Assembly (NCBI GenBank): GCA_043815125.1
Contig: JBDRJH010000456.1
Location: 1 to 36,588, forward strand
Reading direction: 5' to 3'
Origin: JAUWBF01 sp043815125
GTDB lineage: Bacteria; Verrucomicrobiota; Verrucomicrobiia; Opitutales; Opitutaceae
Length of the DNA stretch: 36,588 bases
In this document: positions 7,725 through 15,141 of the stretch, one piece after another
Layout of the letters: each line of letters opens with the position of its first letter
Position numbering within the stretch: the first letter of the stretch is position 1
Notes under the pieces: generated by a model
What the model saw: the letters and a program-made list of their open reading frames with translations, nothing else
What the model was told of the DNA's origin: nothing
The model's database searches: none
Program-made: the position numbers and the translations under genes

Positions 7725-8025
7725 CTTGGGGTTCGAGGATGGCGCTGAGGTGCCATTGTTGAAGGGTGAACGCGTAGTGCTCGGCCTGCTCGCGCAGACC
7801 GGTCCACACGACGGAGCGGCCGGCCTCGTGGACCTCGAGCATGTGCTTGCGCGCAGTGGGTTCGTCGAAGCCGAGGACCTTGCGGAACACGAGCACGACG
7901 TAGGACATGAGGTTGACCGGATCGTTGAGCACGACCACGCGCCAGAGTCCCTCCGGCTGGACGGCCGGGACGGTCTCCTTGCGCGGCGCGATCTGCGGCG
8001 CGGTGCCGGTGTCGACAATGGTCAT
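7711..8025 (-). CDS. clpS: ATP-dependent Clp protease adaptor ClpS
   Basis: 104 residues. The ClpS core is plain: WRVVVLNDPVNLMSYVVLVFRKVLGF, then ARKHMLEVHEAGRSVVWTGLREQAEHYAFTLQQWHLSAILE. The Asn-Asp pair and the Met and His residues of the N-degron pocket are in the expected places (LND...M; KHMLEVHEAG). ClpS binds N-end-rule substrates (Leu, Phe, Trp, Tyr) and delivers them to the N-domain of ClpA/ClpC for degradation by ClpP. The N-terminal 25 residues are a flexible extension, as usual. The gene overlaps the proS stop (ATGA) and the following DUF2017-like start, so the three form one translationally coupled operon. Confidence 0.93.
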   Translation of the reverse strand: MTIVDTGTAPQIAPRKETVPAVQPEGLWRVVVLNDPVNLMSYVVLVFRKVLGFDEPTARKHMLEVHEAGRSVVWTGLREQAEHYAFTLQQWHLSAILEPQDETH

Positions 8026-9788
8026 CCCTGCGAAGCCGCCTCCTGGACGGCGGCGACCAGCGCGGACTCGGCGTCGGCGAGGGCGATTTTGACAACGTCT
8101 TTCTTGGCGCGCCATTTGAGTTCGACAATGCCTTCCTTGAGGCCCTTGCCGCCGATGGTGATGCGCAGGGGGATGCCGATCAGGTCGGCGTCCTTGAACT
8201 TGAAACCGGGACGCTCGTCGCGGTCGTCGATCAGCACGTCGGCGCCGGCGGACTCGGCGGCCTTGCCGAGTTTTTGCGCGAGCTCGGCGGCCTCCGGCAG
8301 GCCCGGGTCGAGCAGGCAGACGAGCACTTGGAACGGCGCAACCGCCCAGGGCCAGACGATGCCGTTCTCGTCGTGGCTTTGCTCGATGACGGCCTGCAGG
8401 GTGCGGCTGATGCCGATACCGTAGCAGCCCATGACCATCGGGTGGTTTTCCTTTTTGTCGTCGGTGTAGACCGCGCCGAACTTTTCGGAGTATTTGGTGC
8501 CGAGCTTGAAGATGTGGCCGACCTCGATGCCGCGTTTGCTTTGCAACGGCTGGCCGCACTGCGGGCAGGGCTCGCCGGCGCGCACGCGGCGGAAGTCGCC
8601 GAAGCGGGTGATGGCGAGGTCGCGGGCGACGTTGACGTTGCGCAGGTGGAAGCCGTCCTTGTTGGCGCCGGTGACGCCGTTGCCGATCAGGCGGATGGCA
8701 TGGTCGGCGAAGATGCCGGCGAGCGCGGCGGGATTTTTGATGGTGCCCTTGACCGCACCGAGGCTGCCGGGCTTGGCGCCGAGCACGGGCTCGATCTCAT
8801 CGGGCGTGGCCGGACGCAACAGGCCGAAGCCGAGCGAGCCGAGCTTGGCCTCCTCGAGTTCGTCGTTGCCGCGCAGGATGACGAGGAAGGGTTTGTCGTC
8901 GCCGATGTAGACGAGGGTCTTGAACTGGGTGTCACCAGGAACTGAATACGGCTCCTTGGACAACGCGTTGATGGTGGTGACGCCGGGCGTGGCGAACTCC
9001 TCGACGTCGCCGGCGGGCGCGGCGTCGGCGAGGTCGGCGGGCACGAGGCCGCTGGAGGCTTTTTCGCGGTTGGCGGCGTAGCCGCTTTGCTCGCAGTAGA
9101 TGACGTCGTCGTCGCCGATCTCGGCGGGCACCATGAACTCGTGGGAGAAGCTGCCGCCCATCACGCCGGTGTCGGCCTCGACGGCGATGGCGGTGACGCC
9201 GATGCGTTTGAAGAACGACTCGTAGGCGGCCTTCATGTTGAAGTAGCTCTTCACGGCGGCGTCGTCGTCCACGTCGAACGAATAGGCGTCCATCATCACG
9301 AACTCGCGGGCGCGCATGAGGCCGTAGCGCGGGCGGATCTCGTTACGGAACTTGGTGCCGATCTGATAAAAATTTTTCGGCAGGTCGCGGTAGCTGGTGA
9401 TCTCCTGCTTGACCAACGGGGTGATGATTTCCTCGTGGGTCGGGCCGAGCACGAACTCGGGTTCCTTGCCCGCGCGCTTGCCGTCGCCGGCGTGGTCGGC
9501 GCGGAACATGATCTCACGGGCGGCCGCCCAGCGCGGACCCTGTTCCCAGTTTTCAACCGGGTGCACGTGCGGCATCCACAGCTCGATGGCGCCGGCGGAG
9601 TCGAGCTCCTGGCGGCAGATCTCGGAGATCTTGCGAAACGCGCGCAGGCCCAGCGGCATGTAGGTGTAGAGACCGCCGCCCAGCTTGCGCACGAGGCCGG
9701 CGCGAACCAGCAGCTTGTGCGAGGCGATTTCCGCGTCGGCGGGGCTTTCCTTGAGCGTGGGGATAAAAAACCGGGACCAAGTATTCAT
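8022..9788 (-). CDS. proS: Prolyl-tRNA synthetase, bacterial type
   Basis: 588 residues, the normal length for the bacterial (ProS type 1) enzyme. The N-terminus MNTWSRFFIPTLKESPADAEIASHKLLVRAGLVRKLGGGLYTYMP is the class II motif 1 region, motif 2 is around KFRNEIRPRYGLMRAREF, and the motif 3 arginine lies in VMGCYGIGISRTLQ. The editing (INS) domain occupies roughly residues 225-395. The C-terminal anticodon-binding domain follows (FQVLVCLLDPG... VLIDDRDERPGFKFKDADLIGIPLRI). The enzyme charges tRNA-Pro in the cytosol. It is first in an overlapping operon with clpS and the DUF2017-like gene. Confidence 0.97.
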   Translation of the reverse strand: MNTWSRFFIPTLKESPADAEIASHKLLVRAGLVRKLGGGLYTYMPLGLRAFRKISEICRQELDSAGAIELWMPHVHPVENWEQGPRWAAAREIMFRADHAGDGKRAGKEPEFVLGPTHEEIITPLVKQEITSYRDLPKNFYQIGTKFRNEIRPRYGLMRAREFVMMDAYSFDVDDDAAVKSYFNMKAAYESFFKRIGVTAIAVEADTGVMGGSFSHEFMVPAEIGDDDVIYCEQSGYAANREKASSGLVPADLADAAPAGDVEEFATPGVTTINALSKEPYSVPGDTQFKTLVYIGDDKPFLVILRGNDELEEAKLGSLGFGLLRPATPDEIEPVLGAKPGSLGAVKGTIKNPAALAGIFADHAIRLIGNGVTGANKDGFHLRNVNVARDLAITRFGDFRRVRAGEPCPQCGQPLQSKRGIEVGHIFKLGTKYSEKFGAVYTDDKKENHPMVMGCYGIGISRTLQAVIEQSHDENGIVWPWAVAPFQVLVCLLDPGLPEAAELAQKLGKAAESAGADVLIDDRDERPGFKFKDADLIGIPLRITIGGKGLKEGIVELKWRAKKDVVKIALADAESALVAAVQEAASQG

Positions 9789-9876
9789 TGAAATAGCCGC
9801 TCACGGAAGCATCCCGCCCCACCCTCCGCAACCCGTATTTGCGGGGCTGCGCCTCGCCCGATCTTTCTCTCTTCCT

Positions 9877-9948
9877 CTTTATCTTTCTCCTGCGCAGCCC
9901 TCCTCCGACATCCCGGCCAAGTCAAAATAGAGAACGGGAAAGATAAAG
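9877..9948. repeat. 11-base inverted repeat in the proS-10028 spacer
   Basis: CTTTATCTTTC (9877-9887) is matched by its exact complement GAAAGATAAAG (9938-9948), 50 bases apart. The 239-base spacer (9789-10027) lies between divergent genes and holds pyrimidine/purine-rich tracts. It also holds a 16-mer at 9827-9842 that recurs with one mismatch at 31508-31523. No coding frame is convincing here. Confidence 0.4.
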
Positions 9949-10027
9949 AATAACGAGAAAGACTCATACTCCCCCCAGCTCCCCGCTTGCCGCCGACCGC
10001 GGCGCGTCGCTTACTGCCCGTTTTCCC

Positions 10028-10639
10028 ATGTCCGCGCCCAATAAAAAACCCTGGCCCATGAAGTGGATCGTCGTCGCGATCCTCGCCTGCATCGTGCCCT
10101 ACACCTGGCTGACCGTGCAGTTCCGCAAGACCGACAAACCCTTCGAGCCCTACGCGGACATGAAAAACGAGGCCAACGTCATCCGCCTGCTCGCCCACGG
10201 CTACCAGCGCGTCTCCGTGCCCGCCGAGCGCCTTGAGACGCCCCCCGCCCCGCCCGCCTCCGGCGCCGCCAACTCCGCCGCCGCGCCCGCCGGCTACCCG
10301 GCCAAGCTCGCCGAGGCCCTCGCCGATCCGCCCGCACTGCCCCTCGGCTACCGCACGGTGGCCGCGCCCGCCGAGGTCACCGCCGGCCAGCCCTTCATGA
10401 TCGCCTTCACCTGCCGCCTGCCCGACGACCACCACATCGTCGCCGGCATGGAACTCTACGTGAAGGACGGCCAGCTCACCCTCGTGCCCGCCTTCGAGTC
10501 GGTCGGCGGCCTCAGCACCCGCACCCGCGAGTTCTCCGCACGCATCACCGTGCCCGGCCACCTGCTGCCCGCCGGCACGCATGAAATCCTGCTGCCCGGC
10601 TCGGAGGCTTCGCTCGGCTGGGCCCTGCAAGTGCATTGA
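10028..10639 (+). CDS. Single-pass membrane protein of unknown function
   Basis: 203 residues. A short positively charged head (MSAPNKKPWPMKW) and one hydrophobic segment (IVVAILACIVPYTWLTVQF, about 14-32) suggest an N-in anchor with the rest in the periplasm. An Ala/Pro-rich linker (about 78-95) separates the anchor region from a beta-rich C-terminal domain that ends with LPAGTHEILLPGSEASLGWALQVH. The size and anchor recall small oxidase-assembly proteins, but I see no FixH signature. It precedes argA by 44 bases and may share its transcript. Confidence 0.7.
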   Translation: MSAPNKKPWPMKWIVVAILACIVPYTWLTVQFRKTDKPFEPYADMKNEANVIRLLAHGYQRVSVPAERLETPPAPPASGAANSAAAPAGYPAKLAEALADPPALPLGYRTVAAPAEVTAGQPFMIAFTCRLPDDHHIVAGMELYVKDGQLTLVPAFESVGGLSTRTREFSARITVPGHLLPAGTHEILLPGSEASLGWALQVH

Positions 10640-10683
10640 CGCACCGCCTCGCTTCGCCGACAACTCCGGCCAACCCAATCTCG

Positions 10684-12009
10684 ATGAGCAACGGTCCCGC
10701 CCAGACTTCCGCCGCCCACACCGCCGTGATCAAGCCCACCGATCTGCGCGGCATCCTGAAATACGTCCCCCGCTTTCAGGGCCAGATCTTCGTGCTCGCG
10801 CTCGACGGCTCCATCGTGGCCGACGAGAACGTGAGCAACCTGCTCGTCGACATCGCCGTCCTGCGCAGCCTCGGCATCAAGGTCGTGCTCGTCCACGGCA
10901 TCGGCCTCCAACTGCGCGAACTCTCCGAGGCGCGCAACATCCCCCTCACCAACATCGACGGCTCCGGCGTCACCGACGCGGCCACCCTTGACCTCGCCCT
11001 GCGCGCATCCGCCCGGGTCTCGCACCTCATCCTCGAGGGCCTCACGCAGAACGGCCTCAAGTGCGCCATCACCAACGCCGTGCGCGCCCTGCCCACCGGC
11101 ATCCTCAAGGGCGTCGACCAACTGCACACCGGCAAGGTCGAGCGCATCGACAAGGACTTCATCGGCCACCTCGTCGAAAAGGACATCATCCCCATCATCC
11201 AGCCCATCGGCTACGGACTCGAAGGCCAGTCCCTGCGCATCAACTCGGACCTGCTCGCCGCCGAGGTCGCCGAGGCCCTGCACGCCTCCAAGATCATCTA
11301 CCTGACTCCGCACGCCGGCCTGGAGATCAACGGCGAAGTCCGCCGCGACATCTCCGGCGACCACCTGCGGCTCATCCTGCGCGACCACCTTGAGTCCATC
11401 GCCGAGCCCGGCCGCAGCAAGGCCGCCAACGCCATGCGCGCCCTCGAGAAAGGCGTGCCCCGCGTGCACATTGTCGACGGCCGCATCTTCGACGGCCTCA
11501 TCAACGAGATCTTCTCCAACGAAGGCGTCGGCACGCTCATCTACGGAAACGACTACCAGCAGATCCGCCAGGCCGCCAAACGCGACGTGCGCATGATCTA
11601 CAACCTCACCCGCAACGCCGTTAAACGCGAGGAGCTGCTCTACCGCACCCAGCAGGCCATCGAGAAAAACATCGACCAGTTCTACGTCTTCGAGATCGAC
11701 GAAAACATCGTCGCGTGCGTCACGCTGTATTTTTACCCCGACAAACCCGACGTGGCCGAGATCGGCTCCCTCTACGTCATGCCCTACAACCAGAACCGGG
11801 GCATCGGCAAAAAGATGGTCCAGTTCGCCTGCATGAAGGCCAAGGAACGCGGCGCCAAGACCATCGTCGCGCTCTCCACGCAGAGCTACTCGTTTTTCAT
11901 CGCCCAACTCGGCTTCGAGGAAGCCTCCGCCGACATCCTGCCCGAAGCGCGCCTCAAGTCCTACCAAGACAGCGGCCGCAACCCCAAGGTGATGATCAAG
12001 CACGCGTAA
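10684..12009 (+). CDS. argA: N-acetylglutamate synthase (ArgA type: amino-acid kinase-like domain plus GNAT domain)
   Basis: 441 residues from the ATG at 10684; an earlier in-frame start at 10636 would add a Pro/Thr-rich leader not typical of the family. Residues 1-290 form an amino-acid-kinase fold (VVLVHGIGLQLRELSEARNIP, IIPIIQPIGYG, INSDLLAAEVAEAL, VHIVDGRIFDGLINEIFSNEGVGTLI). In ArgA this domain is non-catalytic and binds arginine for feedback inhibition. Residues 300-441 form a GNAT acetyltransferase with the acetyl-CoA loop NRGIGKKM. The enzyme makes N-acetyl-L-glutamate, the first step of arginine synthesis. Length and order match E. coli ArgA (443 residues). No other arg gene is in the window. 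Confidence 0.93.
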   Translation: MSNGPAQTSAAHTAVIKPTDLRGILKYVPRFQGQIFVLALDGSIVADENVSNLLVDIAVLRSLGIKVVLVHGIGLQLRELSEARNIPLTNIDGSGVTDAATLDLALRASARVSHLILEGLTQNGLKCAITNAVRALPTGILKGVDQLHTGKVERIDKDFIGHLVEKDIIPIIQPIGYGLEGQSLRINSDLLAAEVAEALHASKIIYLTPHAGLEINGEVRRDISGDHLRLILRDHLESIAEPGRSKAANAMRALEKGVPRVHIVDGRIFDGLINEIFSNEGVGTLIYGNDYQQIRQAAKRDVRMIYNLTRNAVKREELLYRTQQAIEKNIDQFYVFEIDENIVACVTLYFYPDKPDVAEIGSLYVMPYNQNRGIGKKMVQFACMKAKERGAKTIVALSTQSYSFFIAQLGFEEASADILPEARLKSYQDSGRNPKVMIKHA

Positions 12010-12027
12010 GGCGCGCGAACCCGACAG

Positions 12028-12051
12028 GTAGGGGCTTCGCTCGCGAAGCCC
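12028..12051 (+). repeat. REP-like element: GTAG plus 9-bp hairpin
   Basis: GTAG (12028-12031) is followed directly by GGGCTTCGC (12032-12040), a 2-base loop, and its exact complement GCGAAGCCC (12043-12051). The same layout with a different stem sequence occurs on the minus strand at 23548-23525. GTAG followed by a hairpin is the signature of REP elements mobilised by RAYT transposases. Confidence 0.6.
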
Positions 12052-12135
12052 GTTGCGCGCGCCGAGAGCATGACGCGCGACCCGAGTTCACTCGCTCAAC
12101 GGACTCCACGAGCAAAACCCCTGCCTGCACCGCTG

Positions 12136-12193
12136 CTCTCCGCGTCTTTACGCCTCTGCGTTAAAATCCGGCTTTCGTGTGCTTCGTGGTTGA
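12136..12193 (-). repeat. Composite phased intergenic repeat (CACGAA and GCAGAGG units)
   Basis: Read on the minus strand: ACCACGAAGCACACGAAAG, then GGATTTTAACGCAGAGG, then CGTAAAGACGCGGAGAG. Units of about 9 bases recur imperfectly. The CACGAA half is shared with 27562-27590, and the 16-base core CTCTGCGTTAAAATCC (plus strand 12154-12169) recurs exactly at 27710-27725. It ends right at the ridA stop. No function is known to me. Confidence 0.55.
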
Positions 12194-12655
12194 TCAAACC
12201 ACCTCGACCACCAGCTGCACTTCGGTCGTCGAGTTCTTCGGCAGGCCGGCGACGGCGACAGCCGCGCGGGCATGTTTGCCGGCCTCGCCGAGCACCGCCA
12301 CCAGCACGTCGCTGGCACCGTTGATCACCGCCGGGCTGTCGGCGAAGCCCGCCACGCCGTTCACGAAGCCGTTGACCATCACGATGCGCTTCACCTTCGA
12401 GAGCTCGCCCAGGTAGGCCTTGATGTTCGCGAGCGAGTTGAGCGCGGCGACCTTGGCCGACTCGTAACCCTCCTGCACGGTGCGCTCGCCGCCGACCTGG
12501 CCGGTGTGGGTCATCTGGCCGTTCACCATCGCCAGCGTGCCCGCGCAAAACAGCAGGTTGCCGGTCTGCACGATCGGCAGGTAGTTGCCGGCCGCCGGAG
12601 CGGGCACGGGCAGTTCGATTCCAAGTTCAGCCAGACGTTGTTCGGGAGTGCTCAT
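12194..12655 (-). CDS. RidA-family (YjgF/YER057c/UK114) protein
   Basis: 153 residues. The family pattern is clear: NYLPIVQTGNLLFCAGTLAMVNG near the start, VAALNSLANIKAYLGELSKVKRIVMVNGFVN in the middle and GKHARAAVAVAGLPKNSTTEVQLVVEVV at the end. The arginine of the RidA enamine/imine deaminase active site corresponds to the one in KHARAAV. The central insertion GFADSPAVINGASDVLVAVLGEAG places it in the longer RidA subgroup, of which not all members are deaminases. RidA proteins hydrolyse reactive 2-aminoacrylate-type intermediates from PLP enzymes. A single gene, transcribed toward argA. Confidence 0.9.
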   Translation of the reverse strand: MSTPEQRLAELGIELPVPAPAAGNYLPIVQTGNLLFCAGTLAMVNGQMTHTGQVGGERTVQEGYESAKVAALNSLANIKAYLGELSKVKRIVMVNGFVNGVAGFADSPAVINGASDVLVAVLGEAGKHARAAVAVAGLPKNSTTEVQLVVEVV

Positions 12656-12732
12656 GGTATGGATAAAGAAAAACCCAAACCCTTGGCCCCCGCCCCGCCC
12701 CCGGCAATCTCAAGTTACAATCCCTCCACGCC

Positions 12733-12779
12733 CGCCTCCGTGCCCTCTGTGCCTCCTCCGGATTGCCTCTGTGTAACCC
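12733..12779 (-). repeat. Phased intergenic repeat, GCACAGAGG type
   Basis: On the minus strand the spacer reads GGTTACACAGAGGC, a short interruption, then GGCACAGAGGGCACGGAGG. CACAGAGG/CACGGAGG units lie about 9 bases apart. It belongs to the same broad class as the repeat at 12136-12169 and lies in the 134-base spacer between a LysR gene and ridA. Confidence 0.45.
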
Positions 12780-12789
12780 ATCTGGAAAA

Positions 12790-13692
12790 TCACTTCCTCC
12801 GCGACGCCTTCGCCATGCGCTCGACCAACTGCCCGACCAGCGGATTCGGAAAACGCCGGCTCGGCGTGATCGCGTAAAAAGTCTCGCGCAACTCCGGCAG
12901 CCGGTGCGTCTCCACCAACACCCCGCTCTCCAACTCGTCGCGCACCACCACCGGCGGCACCAACGCCAACCCGTCCCCCTCGCGCGCCAGCAGACGCAAG
13001 AGCGCCATGTCGTCCACCTCCGCCAGAATCAACGGCCTCACGCCCGCCGCCTCCAGCAACCGGTCAAATCCCGCCCGCGTGTTGCTCTCCACGCTCGGCA
13101 AGATCACCGGCACTTCGCCCAACCCGCCGGGAAATTTCAGCCGCTTCTTTTTCCATGCCGGCACGCCCACCAGACTCACCGGCAACTCCGCCAGCAAGTG
13201 CCCGTGCCACCCCGTGCCCGCATCGCCCGGCGCCGCCTGATTCGACAGCACCAGGTCCACCTGATGCGCCGACAGCATCGGCAGCAAATCCCGCAACCCG
13301 CCCGACCGCACCACCACCTCGACCTCCGCGCGGTGCAGCGCCGGCTGCAGGAACTCCAACAAAAAATTCCGCGACAACGTCGCCACCGCCCCCACCCGCA
13401 ACACCTGACGCCCCCCGCGCGGACGGTGCCTCATCACATCCACCAACTCCTCGCCCGCCCGCCCGATCGACTCCGCGTAGTCCAGCGCCAGCCGCCCCGC
13501 CTCGGTCAACGTCAGCCCGCCATGCTCACGCTCAAACAACGCGTGCCCCAGACTCTCCTCCAGCTGCTTCAACTGAATGCTCAACGCCGGCGCCGATAAA
13601 TTCAGCTTCTCCGCCGCACGCGTCAGGTTCCCTTCACGGGCGATCTCCCGAAAATACCGCAGGTGATGGTAATTCAAAAAGGCCATGCCCAA
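12790..13692 (-). CDS. LysR-family transcriptional regulator
   Basis: 300 residues. Residues 5-65 form the N-terminal winged helix-turn-helix (LNYHHLRYFREIAREGNLTRAAEKLNLSAPALSIQLKQLEESLGHALFER), a strong LysR signature; the HLRYF opening is like NhaR. Residues 95-300 form the effector-binding domain. Start: MGMAFLNYHH at 13692, or two codons later; the difference is minor. It is divergent from an SbtA-like transporter gene across an 84-base spacer with a T-N11-A motif at 13718-13732. It therefore probably regulates that transporter and itself. The effector (sodium, bicarbonate or a carbon metabolite) is not deducible. Confidence 0.93.
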   Translation of the reverse strand: MGMAFLNYHHLRYFREIAREGNLTRAAEKLNLSAPALSIQLKQLEESLGHALFEREHGGLTLTEAGRLALDYAESIGRAGEELVDVMRHRPRGGRQVLRVGAVATLSRNFLLEFLQPALHRAEVEVVVRSGGLRDLLPMLSAHQVDLVLSNQAAPGDAGTGWHGHLLAELPVSLVGVPAWKKKRLKFPGGLGEVPVILPSVESNTRAGFDRLLEAAGVRPLILAEVDDMALLRLLAREGDGLALVPPVVVRDELESGVLVETHRLPELRETFYAITPSRRFPNPLVGQLVERMAKASRRK

Positions 13693-13717
13693 GCGTTAAA
13701 TAAAACCTAACGATAAC

Positions 13718-13732
13718 TTACAATACATGTAA
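13718..13732. promoter_or_regulatory. LysR-type operator (T-N11-A dyad)
   Basis: TTACA-ATACA-TGTAA is a dyad with 5-bp arms and a 5-bp centre that contains T-N11-A. It lies between the LysR gene and the SbtA-like gene, 45 bases before the transporter start. An outer ACGAT (13710-13714)/ATCGT (13732-13736) pair extends the symmetry, though off-centre. Confidence 0.55.
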
Positions 13733-13776
13733 TCGTCTAAAACGCTCCGTTCCGATAATCTGCGGGCTCCAGCCAC

Positions 13777-14745
13777 ATGAACACCGCCGAACTCCTCGCC
13801 AACCTGCTCTCGCCCCCCGTGCTCTGTTTTGCCCTCGGCCTGCTGGCCGTGGCCCTGCGCAGCGACCTCGAGCTGCCCGCGCCGCTCACGAAGACGCTCT
13901 CGCTCGGCCTACTCTTCATGATCGGACTCAAGGGCGGCTTCTCGCTCTCGCAAAGCGGCCTCAGCCTGGAAGTCGCCAAGGGTCTGTCCGCCGCGCTGGC
14001 CGCCTCGGTCATCGTGCCCGTCTGGACGTTTTTCGCCCTGCGCGCCCGGCTCGGCGTCAACGATGCCGCCGGCGTCGCCGCCACCTACGGCTCGGTCAGC
14101 GCGGTCACCTTCATCACCGCCTGCTCCTTCCTCGCCCTGCGCGATATCCCCTGCTCCGGCCACATGGTCGCCGCCATGGCCCTCATGGAGTCGCCGGCCA
14201 TCGTGCTCGGCGTGTTCTTCGCCCGCCACTATGCCAAACGCTCCGAAGGCGGCGGCCCCGTCGACTGGTCGCACCTCGCCAAGGACGCCTTTCTCAACGG
14301 CTCGGTCTTCCTCCTGCTCGGCAGCCTGCTGATCGGCATGCTCACCGGTGACGGTCAGGGCACCACCTTGAAACCCTTCATCAGCACCCTCTTCCCTGGC
14401 ATGCTTTGCCTCTTCCTGCTCGACCTCGGCATGGTCGCCGCGCGCCGCATGGGCGGTCTGCGGGCGGTGGGCGCGCCTGCGCTCGCCTTCGGCCTCGTCG
14501 CCCCGCTGATCAACGCCGCCCTCGGCCTCGGCCTGGCCGCGCTGGCCGGACTAGGCGAAGGCGACGCCCTCCTACTCGTCGTGCTCTGCGCGAGCGCCAG
14601 CTACATCGCAGTGCCCGCTGCGCTGCGCACGGCGCTCCCCGAGGCCAACCCCGGCCTCTACGTCTCCCTGTCCCTGGCGATCACCTTCCCCTTCAACATC
14701 ATCTTCGGCATCCCCCTCTACCACTGGGCCGTGAGCGCGCTTTAA
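13777..14745 (+). CDS. SbtA-like sodium-dependent bicarbonate transporter
   Basis: 322 residues, almost entirely hydrophobic, with about ten predicted TM segments in two inverted halves. Features of the SbtA family (PF05982) include the opening SPPVLCFALGLLAVALRSDLELP, LSLGLLFMIGLKGGFSL, GVAATYGSVSAVTFITACSFL and the second-half ASASYIAVPAALRTALPEANPGLYVSLSLAITFPFNI. Cyanobacterial SbtA imports bicarbonate with sodium. Non-cyanobacterial members are common and mostly uncharacterised, so the substrate is likely but not proven. No SbtB (PII-like) gene is adjacent; the divergent LysR gene is the likely regulator. Confidence 0.9.
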   Translation: MNTAELLANLLSPPVLCFALGLLAVALRSDLELPAPLTKTLSLGLLFMIGLKGGFSLSQSGLSLEVAKGLSAALAASVIVPVWTFFALRARLGVNDAAGVAATYGSVSAVTFITACSFLALRDIPCSGHMVAAMALMESPAIVLGVFFARHYAKRSEGGGPVDWSHLAKDAFLNGSVFLLLGSLLIGMLTGDGQGTTLKPFISTLFPGMLCLFLLDLGMVAARRMGGLRAVGAPALAFGLVAPLINAALGLGLAALAGLGEGDALLLVVLCASASYIAVPAALRTALPEANPGLYVSLSLAITFPFNIIFGIPLYHWAVSAL

Positions 14746-14773
14746 TGCGATCCACTGCCACCAAAATGGAAAT

Positions 14774-14801
14774 TTGACACCACTACGCCTTCACCTATGG
14801 T
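14774..14801 (+). promoter_or_regulatory. Sigma-70-like promoter giving a near-leaderless RHH/Fic transcript
   Basis: A perfect TTGACA (14774-14779) and TATGGT (14796-14801) are 16 bases apart. The start point expected about 7 bases downstream is close to 14808, immediately before the ATG at 14809. The alternative ATG at 14797 would lie inside the -10 element, so the promoter favours 14809 as the start and predicts an almost leaderless mRNA. Confidence 0.5.
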
Positions 14802-14808
14802 CGTAACC

Positions 14809-15141
14809 ATGAAAAAGGCCTCCACTTTTCGCCTGCACGAGGACCTGCAAGCCGGTTTGGACCTCATCAGCCAGCTCCAGCACCGCCCCAAGAACAAGTT
14901 GGTCAACGAAGCCGTGGCCGAATACGTCACCCGCCACGCGCTCCAGACCGAGGAGGAGCTGCAAACCGTCTTGAAACGCGTGAAGGCCTACCGAAAGACG
15001 GACCCCGATTTCAGCCAAGCCATCGCCGCCTTCGCCGACGCCGAGGCCGCCCACGGCAAATCCGAAGACCCGATGGAAGGCCACCCCGCCTCGGCAATCG
15101 GCCCGGTGACCCAGCAACTCCGACACCTCATCAATGCCTGA
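14809..15141 (+). CDS. Ribbon-helix-helix antitoxin-like protein paired with Fic
   Basis: 110 residues from the ATG at 14809, chosen because the promoter's -10 overlaps the alternative ATG at 14797. Residues 1-45 (KKASTFRLHEDLQAGLDLISQ, then RPKNKLVNEAVAEYVTRH) have the ribbon-helix-helix pattern of DNA-binding antitoxins: a beta-strand with alternating polar residues followed by two helices. The C-terminal half is charged and helical (EEELQTVLKRVKAYRK) and probably binds the partner. It overlaps the fic gene by 8 bases. It lacks the (S/T)xxxE(G/N) inhibitory motif of classical Fic antitoxins, so any neutralisation would work differently. Confidence 0.75.
   Translation: MKKASTFRLHEDLQAGLDLISQLQHRPKNKLVNEAVAEYVTRHALQTEEELQTVLKRVKAYRKTDPDFSQAIAAFADAEAAHGKSEDPMEGHPASAIGPVTQQLRHLINA

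Noticed and set aside
12733..12779. CRISPR array
   Set aside because: Units are 8-11 bases without unique spacers, and no cas gene is in the window.
14797..14808. ATG at 14797 as start of the RHH gene
   Set aside because: It lies within the -10 box of the best promoter; the ATG at 14809 fits better.
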